Position numbers and translations under genes: made by a program. From NCBI GenBank assembly GCA_937952285.1, contig CALFZE010000102.1, positions 1 to 7,210 of the forward strand: DNA of 7,210 bases, written 5' to 3'. Shown piece by piece: positions 1 through 7,125 of the stretch. Numbering within the stretch: position 1 is the stretch's first letter; every line of letters starts with the position of its first letter. This DNA is from UBA2428 sp002343545. GTDB lineage: Bacteria; Bdellovibrionota; UBA2428. The notes beneath the pieces are model-generated. The model was given only the letters and a program-made list of their open reading frames with translations. It ran no database searches and had not been told where the DNA came from.

Positions 1-41
1 CGCACAGTTCCCCGCCAAAGTGTCGAAGTTCCCCGTTGCCC

Positions 42-95
42 AGGCTCCACGTTCCCGGCTATTGGCTCCGCGGGGGGTTACTTTTTAAGGAGCCT
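42..95 (+). promoter_or_regulatory. Leader that may sequester the ribosome binding site
   Basis: The sequence GGAGCCT at 89-95 contains most of the SD of the next gene. It is exactly complementary to AGGCTCC at 42-48, and its first six bases to GGCTCC at 64-69. The leader could therefore form one of two mutually exclusive hairpins that bury the SD. The near stem has 6 bp with a 19-base loop; the far stem has 7 bp with a 40-base loop. Both stems are short, so chance is a real alternative. No transcription start is known, so the far arm may not be in the mRNA. Confidence 0.3.
87..92 (+). promoter_or_regulatory. Strong ribosome binding site
   Basis: AAGGAG lies 6 bases before the ATG at 99, a near-ideal SD and spacing. 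It fixes the start of the secreted protein gene and contrasts with the poor or absent SDs of the permease, antiporter and kinase genes downstream. Confidence 0.85.
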
Positions 96-98
96 TAG

Positions 99-671
99 AT
101 GAAATCCATTTCCCTTCTTCTTCTCTCCCTCGTCCTCGGCACGAACGCCTTCGCCCGCAGCGCTTCCGAATGCCGCGCTGACCTCGTGCAAGCCTTCGGT
201 TACGCGAACTATGACTACCTCGCCAAGCAAGCCGGCGGTCTGCCGACCCTCGCCGACTGCCGCAACGTCGATTACAGCTTCCAAGACGCCGGCATCCGTC
301 GCACGATCGACAACCAGGTCTACCTGACCCAAGACAAGACCTCGCTCATCATCCAGAAGAACGACGAGCGCAGCCTCTCGCTCGTGAACCTCGGCCACCG
401 CGTCGAGCGCATCGCCGTGATGACGGGTCGTCTGCTCATCCTCGCGAGTGACTTCTCGGGCACGAAGACGGTCCTGCTCGTCACCCGCACGGGCAAAGTT
501 TTCGAGCTCCTGTCGTCCTCGGGCCAGCCGTATAAAGGTCTCGTGTCGCTCAAGATCCTCGATAACGTGCTCACGCTCGAGCAGTCCTCGGGCAACGTCG
601 TCCGTCTGACCGACGAGCAAGTCACCAAGCGGGTCAACGAACCCGGCAACTTCCGCGCCCTCGCGCTCTAA
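99..671 (+). CDS. Secreted protein of unknown function
   Basis: This is a 190-residue protein whose function I do not recognise. Residues 1-19 form a classical Sec signal peptide: a Lys at position 2, a Leu-rich core at 6-13, and an A-F-A motif at 17-19 suggesting signal peptidase I cleavage before Arg20. There is no lipobox, so the mature protein (about 171 residues) should be soluble in the periplasm or exported. The only two cysteines, Cys25 and Cys54, flank a short Tyr-rich stretch (Y35, Y38, Y40) and could form a disulfide. From about residue 70 the sequence alternates short hydrophobic strands with turns (for example around 81-86, 103-113, 123-129 and 146-160), which looks like a mostly beta fold, possibly propeller-like; that is inference. 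The start is fixed by AAGGAG six bases upstream. The gene ends in tandem stops, TAATAA at 669-674. The strong SD suggests good expression. Confidence 0.85.
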   Translation: MKSISLLLLSLVLGTNAFARSASECRADLVQAFGYANYDYLAKQAGGLPTLADCRNVDYSFQDAGIRRTIDNQVYLTQDKTSLIIQKNDERSLSLVNLGHRVERIAVMTGRLLILASDFSGTKTVLLVTRTGKVFELLSSSGQPYKGLVSLKILDNVLTLEQSSGNVVRLTDEQVTKRVNEPGNFRALAL

Positions 672-734
672 TAAAATCGTTCCCGGTCGCCGAGTGATTC
701 GCCCGGAGGGGATCTTCGCGCTAAGACCTTCGGG

Positions 735-2039
735 ATGAGCGCGACCCTTTCCCGACGAATCACCCTCGGCCTTCTCGTCCTTTTCGGCGTCGGGGACATC
801 CTCGGCGCCGGCATCTACGGCCTCGTCGGTAAGGCCGCGGGCGAAATGGGCAACGCCGTCTGGCTCGCCTTCTTGACCAGCATGGTCGCGGCCGGCTTGA
901 CTGGCCTCAGCTACGCGTCGATCGGGTCCCGTTACCCGAAGGCGGGCGGCGCGGCCTACGTCACGCACCGGGCCTTCGGCAAACCCTTCCTCTCTTACGT
1001 CGTGGGCCTGGCCGTCGCGGCCTCGGGCCTGACTTCCATGGCGGCCGCGAGCCGCGCCTTCTCGGGCTACTTCACGGGGCTCGTTCCCCTCCCCCAACCC
1101 GTCGTCGTCGCGCTGTTTTGCGTCGCGATCGCCCTCGTCGTCATTCGGGGCATCCGCGAGGCTCTGTGGATGAACGCGATCTGCACGATCATCGAGCTCG
1201 GCGGCCTCGTCTTCATCCTGGCCGTGGGCGCCCGCTACATCGGCGCCGTCGACTACCTCGATGCCGTCACCCCCGCCAATCCCACGGGCTCCATCACGCC
1301 GGCGCTCATGCTCTCGGGCGCGGTCCTGACCTTCTATTCCTTCATCGGCTTCGAAGACATCCTCAACGTTAGCGAGGAAGTCGTGCAGCCGGAACGGAAC
1401 CTGCCGCTCGGCCTGCTGCTCGCGGTCGGCATTTCCTCGGTCGTCTACATGGGCATCAGCGTCGTCGCCGTTTCGGTCGTTCCGGCGGGCGAACTCGCCG
1501 CCTCCAAGCAACCTCTCGTCGACGTCGTTCGACGCGCGGCCCCCTGGATGCCGGCCGGGCTCTACGGCTTCATCGCGATGTTCGCCGTGGCCAACACCGC
1601 GCTCCTGAACTTCGTCATGGGTTCGCGCCTCATGTACGGCATGGCTCGCCAGGGCTTGCTCCCGAGCGCGCTGGGCCGCGTCCACTCGACGCGGAGGACG
1701 CCGCACGTCGCCGCGCTCGCGATCCTGGGCGTGCTGCTCGTCCTCGCGCTCTCGGGGGACATCTCGACGCTCGCCAAGGCCACGAGCGTGCTGCTGCTGG
1801 TGTGCTTCGCGACGGTGAACGTTTCGCTCATCGTGCTCCAACGCCGCCCCGGCGAAGCGCGCGGGCGCTTCGAAGTACCCGCCCTCGTCCCCGCGCTCGG
1901 CACCCTCATTTGCCTGGCGATGCTGAGCTTCGCGAAGTCGCAGGAGCTCTTCGTGGCGGGCATCATGGTCGCGGCCATCGTGGGGCTCTACCTCGTGCAG
2001 CGTCCCTCGGCCCGCGCCGTCGAACACCTCGAGACCTGA
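735..2039 (+). CDS. APC-superfamily amino acid/polyamine permease
   Basis: This 434-residue inner-membrane transporter has about 12 hydrophobic segments, the usual size for the amino acid-polyamine-organocation family. TM1 carries the family's unwound-helix signature, with G-V-G-D-I-L-G-A-G-I at 18-27. The conserved TM6 region reads F-I-G-F-E at 203-207, followed by a Glu pair and P-E-R-N-L-P, matching the family's GFE...EE...NP.R..P pattern. Members take up amino acids or polyamines by proton symport or exchange; the substrate cannot be read from this sequence. The ATG at 735 lies directly before TM1, so the N-terminus is complete. There is no SD at proper spacing: a GGAGGGG at 705-711 is 23 bases away. 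A GCTAAGAC box at 720-727 may be a -10 element. The gene sits 63 bp after the secreted protein gene and is followed by a repeat-filled gap. Confidence 0.93.
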   Translation: MSATLSRRITLGLLVLFGVGDILGAGIYGLVGKAAGEMGNAVWLAFLTSMVAAGLTGLSYASIGSRYPKAGGAAYVTHRAFGKPFLSYVVGLAVAASGLTSMAAASRAFSGYFTGLVPLPQPVVVALFCVAIALVVIRGIREALWMNAICTIIELGGLVFILAVGARYIGAVDYLDAVTPANPTGSITPALMLSGAVLTFYSFIGFEDILNVSEEVVQPERNLPLGLLLAVGISSVVYMGISVVAVSVVPAGELAASKQPLVDVVRRAAPWMPAGLYGFIAMFAVANTALLNFVMGSRLMYGMARQGLLPSALGRVHSTRRTPHVAALAILGVLLVLALSGDISTLAKATSVLLLVCFATVNVSLIVLQRRPGEARGRFEVPALVPALGTLICLAMLSFAKSQELFVAGIMVAAIVGLYLVQRPSARAVEHLET

Positions 2040-2060
2040 CGCTCCTTTGACGCCGTGGTC

Positions 2061-2116
2061 GGGCCGCGTAGGCCGGGCCGCGTAGGCCGGGCCGCGTAGG
2101 CCGGGCCGCGTAGGCC
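2061..2116. repeat. Four perfect tandem copies of a 14-bp unit
   Basis: The unit GGGCCGCGTAGGCC occurs four times head to tail with no mismatch, at 2061-2074, 2075-2088, 2089-2102 and 2103-2116. It begins 22 bases after the permease stop. Each unit contains two self-complementary GGCC words, so GGCC-GCGTA-GGCC mini-hairpins can form within units and between them. Fourteen is not a multiple of 3 and the array lies between genes, so it is not a protein repeat. The perfect identity suggests recent slippage or active homogenisation. There is no T-run, so it is not an intrinsic terminator. Confidence 0.95.
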
Positions 2117-2185
2117 GTCACCCGCGACGGCGAACGACGCAAAAGTGACGCCCACTCCGGGTGGCTCCGTCGCGTCCGGTGACGG
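2115..2185. repeat. Long bulged inverted repeat before the channel gene
   Basis: CCGTCACC at 2115-2122 pairs perfectly with GGTGACGG at 2178-2185, and CGCGACGG at 2123-2130 pairs perfectly with CCGTCGCG at 2167-2174. The result is a 16-bp stem broken only by a 3-base bulge (2175-2177). The 36-base loop holds a smaller hairpin, CCAC 2152-2155 with GTGG 2161-2164. The left arm begins inside the last tandem copy. The right arm overlaps a promoter-like -35 word. It could be a cruciform, an mRNA structure or an operator; no T-tract follows. Confidence 0.8.
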
Positions 2186-2207
2186 ATGATAGAGAGATCC
2201 CTATGAT
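2179..2207 (+). promoter_or_regulatory. Candidate promoter for the MscS-family gene
   Basis: GTGACG at 2179-2184 (4 of 6 to TTGACA), a 17-base spacer and TATGAT at 2202-2207 (5 of 6 to TATAAT) make a good sigma70-type pair. The -35 lies in the right arm of the inverted repeat. The TATGAT overlaps the two upstream ATG candidates. If this promoter is real, transcription would begin near 2214 and the start would move to the ATG at 2224. Confidence 0.4.
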
Positions 2208-3261
2208 GCGCGGTTGGATTCCCATGGAACGCCTTGAAGCCCTCCTGCAACTCGAGCTCGTCGTCGTGCTCGCGGGCCTCGCGGCCCTTTCGTGGATCCT
2301 CTACCGCCTCCTCCTCAAGAACGTCTCGCGCGAACGCCACAAGAACCTGCGCGGCCACTTCTGGAATCTTTCGGCGCACTTCTTCGTCGCGCTCGGACTC
2401 TTCGGGCTCTTTACCCTCCTCCGCTCGATCCCCGCGGCGGAGACGGCCGGGCTCCGGCGAACCTCGGCTTACGTCGGGCTCGCGACGCTCATCTGGGGAC
2501 TCGTCGTCTTCGTCAAAACCTGCCGTATTTTTCTTTTCGAGTACCTTTTCCTTTCGCACATGCGCGTGGGCGTGCCGCTGCTGCTCGTGAATCTGCTCTC
2601 GCTCGTGCTCACGATCTCGCTCGGCGCCTGGGTCGTCACCGAAGTCTTCGGCGTCAACCTCGCCCCGCTGCTCGCGACTTCGGCCGTCTTCTCGATCGTC
2701 ATCGGTCTGGCCATGCAGGACACGCTCGGCAATCTCTTCGCGGGCGTCGCGCTTCAGATCGACAAGCCCTTCGAGCTCGGCGACTGGATCGAGGTGCACA
2801 ACGGCGGCCAGATCTGGATCGGCCAGGTCTTCGAAATCTCGTGGCGCGCGACCGTGCTCACCGGCTTCCAAGACCAGAAGATCACGATCCCCAACCGCAT
2901 CATCGCCCAGGCACAAGTGTCGAACTTCTCGGATCCCGAGAAACCCATTTGGCGCAGCCACGTCTTCCGCATCCCTTTCGACGCGCCCCTCGACGAAGTC
3001 CGTCTCGTCCTGCTCGAGTCGGCGCTGCTCGTGCACGGCGTCTGCGACACGCCCTCGCCGCTCACGCTCCTCATCGAAACCTCGGACTCTTGGATCAGCC
3101 TCAAGCTCATCTACGCGATTCGCGACTACGGCGCGCAGTACGTCATCGGTGACCAAGTTCAGCGCCGAGCTTTGGAGTCCCTCGCGGCCAAAGGCTTCTC
3201 GCTCGGCCGGCCGCAACTCGAGATCTCGCGCGCGCCCGAAAGCCCGACTCGAGGAGCGTGA
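2203..3261 (+). CDS. MscS-family mechanosensitive ion channel
   Basis: This is a 352-residue channel from the start chosen here. Such proteins open under membrane tension and release solutes during hypo-osmotic shock. About five hydrophobic segments precede the hallmark pore helix: G-L-A-M-Q-D-T-L-G-N at 168-177, with alternating small residues before it, then D-K-P-F-E-L-G-D-W at 187-195, which opens the cytoplasmic beta domain. The C-terminal third fits the MscS vestibule. It is longer than E. coli MscS (286 residues, three TMs) because of about two extra N-terminal TMs. The start is uncertain. ATGs occur at 2203, 2206 and 2224, and a GTG at 2161 lies in the loop of the inverted repeat. I chose 2203 because a weak purine run (AGAGAG, 2191-2196) precedes it by 6 bases. 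All candidates lie before the first TM. The stop TGA is at 3259-3261. Confidence 0.92.
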   Translation: MMRGWIPMERLEALLQLELVVVLAGLAALSWILYRLLLKNVSRERHKNLRGHFWNLSAHFFVALGLFGLFTLLRSIPAAETAGLRRTSAYVGLATLIWGLVVFVKTCRIFLFEYLFLSHMRVGVPLLLVNLLSLVLTISLGAWVVTEVFGVNLAPLLATSAVFSIVIGLAMQDTLGNLFAGVALQIDKPFELGDWIEVHNGGQIWIGQVFEISWRATVLTGFQDQKITIPNRIIAQAQVSNFSDPEKPIWRSHVFRIPFDAPLDEVRLVLLESALLVHGVCDTPSPLTLLIETSDSWISLKLIYAIRDYGAQYVIGDQVQRRALESLAAKGFSLGRPQLEISRAPESPTRGA

Positions 3262-3286
3262 AGCGGCCGCGACCGAAGCCCCAAAG

Positions 3287-3316
3287 TTTCCCAATCTCGC
3301 TTATCTTTGCTAGGGT
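3287..3316 (+). promoter_or_regulatory. Weak candidate promoter for the antiporter gene
   Basis: TAGGGT at 3311-3316, in the context TTGCTAGGGT, sits 15 bases before the antiporter ATG where an SD would be expected. A poor -35 match, TTTCCC at 3287-3292, lies 18 bases upstream. The placement resembles the GCTAGATT box before the kinase gene. The match to sigma70 consensus is weak, and AGGG could instead be a poor SD at 10-base spacing. Confidence 0.3.
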
Positions 3317-3325
3317 CCGCGCTCG

Positions 3326-4411
3326 ATGACGACGCCTCAGCATTTTCCCATTTGGTCCTGGCTCGCTCCCCTCGTGGGGGTGCTTCTCTTCGTTTTCGCC
3401 CTTCTGTTTCCGGGCGCTTGGCTCATCGCGCCGATGGCCATCGGACTCTTCGCCTGCGTGCAGGCCTCGGTTCACCACGCCGAAGTTATCGCCATCCGCG
3501 TCGGCGAACCGATGGGAACCTTCGTTCTCGCGCTGGCCGTCACCATCATCGAGGTCGCGCTCATCACGATGCTCATGATCTCGGGCGGGGAGTCGGCGAC
3601 CTTCCTGGCGCGCGACTCGGTTTTCGCGGCCGTCATGATCATTCTGAATGGGGTCATCGGTCTCTGCCTCGTCGTGGGGGCCGCGCGCCACCATGAGCAA
3701 GCTTTCCAGCTTCGCGGCGTCAGCGCCGCCCTCGCGACCCTCTCGGCGCTCGCCGTGCTGACCCTCGTCCTTCCGAACCACACCAAGTCCCTCGCGGGCC
3801 CGATCTACACTTCGCTCCAGCTCGTCTTCGTGGGAATCGCTTCGCTCATCCTCTACGTCACGTTCGTTTTCGTGCAGACGATCCGGCACCGCGACTACTT
3901 TCTGCCCGAAGAGTCCGTGGCCCACGACGAATCCGTCCACGCGGCCCCGCCTTCGCGTCGGGTTGCCTGGGGAGCCTTCGGTCTGCTGTTCGTCTCGCTC
4001 TGCGCCGTCGTCGGCCTCGCGAAACTTCTTTCGCCCGCCATCGAGGCGGCCGTCGACTGGGCGGGCGCGCCGCGCTCGCTCGTGGGGATCGTCATCGCCT
4101 TGGTCGTCTTGTTGCCCGAAGGCTTTGCCGCCGTGCGGGCCGCCAAGCACGATCGTTTGCAAACGAGCATGAACCTCGCCCTCGGCTCGGCGCTCGCCAC
4201 GATCGGCCTCACGATCCCGACCCTCGCTTGCGTCTCGATCCTGACCGGCCTCACGCTTTCGCTCGGTCTCGAGGCCAAGGAATCCGTTCTGCTCATGCTG
4301 ACGCTGATCGTCTCGACGCTTTCGCTCGGAACGGGACGCACGACAGTGCTCCAAGGCGCGGTGCACCTCGTGATCTTCGCCGCCTTCCTCTTTACGACGA
4401 TCTTCCCGTAG
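3326..4411 (+). CDS. chaA: ChaA-type calcium/sodium/potassium:proton antiporter
   Basis: This 361-residue inner-membrane exchanger is close in length to E. coli ChaA (366). ChaA and CaxA proteins expel Ca2+, Na+ or K+ in exchange for protons, aiding salt and alkaline tolerance. Two inverted alpha-repeats are visible: G-E-P-M-G-T at 60-65 with I-I-E at 74-76 in the first half, and L-P-E-G-F at 263-267 in the second. The Glu residues 76 and 265 are the likely ion-binding acids. The C-terminal end, with T-G-R-T-T-V-L followed by G-A-V-H-L, matches the ChaA end (TGRTNVLNGAAHL as I recall it). The central cytoplasmic loop (about 191-213) has only scattered acidic residues (E195, E196, D201, E202), whereas E. 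coli ChaA has a dense Asp/Glu/His run. The ATG at 3326 lies directly before TM1 and has only a poor AGGG upstream. The gene follows the channel gene by 64 bp and ends tail-to-tail with the lipoprotein gene. Confidence 0.93.
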   Translation: MTTPQHFPIWSWLAPLVGVLLFVFALLFPGAWLIAPMAIGLFACVQASVHHAEVIAIRVGEPMGTFVLALAVTIIEVALITMLMISGGESATFLARDSVFAAVMIILNGVIGLCLVVGAARHHEQAFQLRGVSAALATLSALAVLTLVLPNHTKSLAGPIYTSLQLVFVGIASLILYVTFVFVQTIRHRDYFLPEESVAHDESVHAAPPSRRVAWGAFGLLFVSLCAVVGLAKLLSPAIEAAVDWAGAPRSLVGIVIALVVLLPEGFAAVRAAKHDRLQTSMNLALGSALATIGLTIPTLACVSILTGLTLSLGLEAKESVLLMLTLIVSTLSLGTGRTTVLQGAVHLVIFAAFLFTTIFP

Positions 4412-4422
4412 GCCCTTAGGGC
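4412..4422. other. Small palindrome at the convergent gene junction
   Basis: GCCCTTAGGGC at 4412-4422 is a palindrome with a single central base. It begins right after the chaA stop and includes the lipoprotein gene's stop (TTA at 4416-4418 read on the plus strand). As RNA it gives only a 4-bp stem with a 3-base loop and no T-run on either side, so a bidirectional terminator role is weakly supported. Confidence 0.25.
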
Positions 4423-4628
4423 TTCGTTTCGCTCGCCGGGCTGTCTTGGAAGTCCGGCGGCGGAACCGTCACGGGGACCTTGGTTTCTTCCGAAGCCGGC
4501 GCGGGGCCTTTGCGCTCGACCGCGGCGTTTCCGCTGCCCATGGGCGCTTCCGTCGCTTGCCGCTCGCAAGCGATCAAGGCGCCCACTCCGAAAACCACCC
4601 CGACGAATACCCGAAGATCTTTTTTCAT
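4416..4628 (-). CDS. Small lipoprotein of unknown function
   Basis: This gene encodes a 70-residue lipoprotein precursor. Residues 1-20 form a signal peptide: K2, K3 and R6, a Val/Gly/Phe/Leu core, then the lipobox L-I-A-C at 18-21, so Cys21 should be lipidated and become the mature N-terminus. Glu rather than Asp at +2 gives no classic inner-membrane retention signal, so outer-membrane anchoring is likely by analogy. The mature 50 residues are rich in Pro, Glu, Ala and Thr with no predicted fold, suggesting a disordered tether. I do not recognise a family. The reading frame is open upstream to 4691, but the internal ATG at 4628 is preceded by a near-ideal AAGGAG six bases away and puts the signal peptide at the N-terminus. 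The gene converges on chaA with 4 bases between stops and diverges from the kinase gene. Confidence 0.8.
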   Translation of the reverse strand: MKKDLRVFVGVVFGVGALIACERQATEAPMGSGNAAVERKGPAPASEETKVPVTVPPPDFQDSPASETKP

Positions 4629-4634
4629 GTCTTT

Positions 4635-4640
4635 CTCCTT
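4635..4640 (-). promoter_or_regulatory. Ribosome binding site deciding the lipoprotein start
   Basis: Read on the minus strand this is AAGGAG, six bases before the ATG at 4628. It supports the 70-residue lipoprotein start over the longer frame starting at 4691, which would bury the signal peptide inside the protein. Confidence 0.8.
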
Positions 4641-4684
4641 GCCTTTACGGCTCTCTCGCCGTTCAGAAAGTTCGAGCAGAATGC

Positions 4685-4721
4685 GTGCCATCTCGAAGCC
4701 ACCTTGGGAAAGAGATGGCGC
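4685..4721. repeat. Inverted repeat upstream of the lipoprotein gene
   Basis: GCCATCTC at 4687-4694 is perfectly complementary to GAGATGGC at 4712-4719. It extends outward by a G-U and a G-C pair (4685-4686 with 4720-4721) and has a 17-base loop. It lies 57-93 bases upstream of the lipoprotein start, in the divergent spacer. It could be an operator or a leader hairpin; no T-run follows on either strand. Confidence 0.55.
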
Positions 4722-4734
4722 CCTTTCGCGTCGC

Positions 4735-4758
4735 CGGACGCCCCCGTTTTAGCGTCCG
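4735..4758. repeat. Second inverted repeat in the divergent spacer
   Basis: CGGACGC at 4735-4741 pairs with GCGTCCG at 4752-4758, giving a 7-bp stem with a 10-base loop containing TTTT. It lies 40 bases upstream of the kinase -35 word. It may be a regulator site for either divergent gene. The T-run is in the loop, so it does not act as a terminator. Confidence 0.5.
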
Positions 4759-4797
4759 CCAAGGCAAAAAGTCCCAACCCGGCTCAAGCCCCGACCC

Positions 4798-4826
4798 TCG
4801 ACGCATCGCCTCGCGGCCGCTAGATT
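4798..4826 (+). promoter_or_regulatory. Candidate promoter of the hybrid kinase gene
   Basis: TCGACG at 4798-4803 (4 of 6 to TTGACA), a 17-base spacer and TAGATT at 4821-4826 (4 of 6 to TATAAT) form a plausible sigma70-type promoter. The expected start point near 4833 leaves only about four bases before the ATG at 4837. The mRNA would be nearly leaderless, which fits the absence of an SD. Confidence 0.45.
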
Positions 4827-4836
4827 CGGTCTCGAC

Positions 4837-7023
<2,187 letters not shown>

Positions 7024-7026
7024 ACG

Positions 7027-7111
7027 CGAGCGACCGAGAACGCCGCCACCGATGCGCCTAAGCCGAACGGCTCGGCTTAAGCGCTCCGGCGGCAAGGCCG
7101 CAGGGAGCGAA
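7027..7111. repeat. 85-bp direct repeat, copy 1
   Basis: This copy begins three bases after the kinase stop codon. It is identical to copy 2 at 84 of 85 positions; the single difference is G at 7056 here versus A at 7155 there. It runs from CGAGCGACCGAG to GGGAGCGAA. Offset between copies is 99 bp, with a 14-base spacer. No gene is visible in it, so it looks like an intergenic repeat family or a structured 3' RNA element. Confidence 0.95.
7042..7093 (+). other. Nested hairpin in repeat copy 1
   Basis: Three stacked complementary segments are visible: GCCGCC 7042-7047 with GGCGGC 7088-7093; GCGC 7054-7057 with GCGC 7081-7084; TAAGCCGA 7059-7066 with TCGGCTTA 7072-7079. The last closes on the 5-base loop ACGGC. 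That gives 18 pairs, with one C-A mismatch and one internal loop of 6 and 3 bases. No T-run follows. It may stabilise the 3' end of the kinase mRNA or act as a Rho-type pause; this is inference. Confidence 0.6.
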
Positions 7112-7125
7112 GTGTAGACTCTACT
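7112..7125. other. Palindromic spacer between repeat copies
   Basis: The 14-base spacer contains the 11-base palindrome GTAGACTCTAC (7114-7124, central C). Its TAGAC word recurs at 7021-7025, where it includes the kinase stop codon just before copy 1. The true repeat unit may therefore be 99 bp including this spacer, with copy 1 carrying a shortened version. Confidence 0.55.

Noticed and set aside
78..2027. A 649-residue open frame on the minus strand opposite the secreted protein and permease genes
   Set aside because: Its protein is dominated by Arg, Glu, Asp and Ala with no domain or signal. It mirrors two well-supported plus-strand genes and arises from the G/C-ending codon bias.
2061..2116. 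CRISPR array
   Set aside because: The 14-bp units are contiguous with no spacers and no cas genes are nearby.
2161..2202. GTG start at 2161 for the channel
   Set aside because: It lies in the loop and arm of the inverted repeat, has no SD, and adds 14 residues before the first TM that resemble nothing in the family.
2040..2202. Intrinsic terminator after the permease
   Set aside because: Strong GC-rich stems are present but no T-run follows any of them.
1963..3294. A 443-residue minus-strand open frame across the tandem repeats and channel gene
   Set aside because: Highly charged low-complexity protein opposite a clear MscS gene, so a shadow frame.
3143..4366. A 407-residue minus-strand open frame opposite chaA
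   Set aside because: Charged low-complexity protein with no recognisable motif; chaA on the other strand is well supported by family motifs.
4629..4691. N-terminal extension of the lipoprotein to an ATG at 4691
   Set aside because: It would place 21 charged residues before the signal peptide. The internal ATG has a near-ideal SD.
1042..4820. Recurring GCGGCCGC at 1042, 3263 and 4813
   Set aside because: An 8-base GC-only palindrome is expected by chance in such a GC-rich sequence, and its position relative to the genes is not constant.
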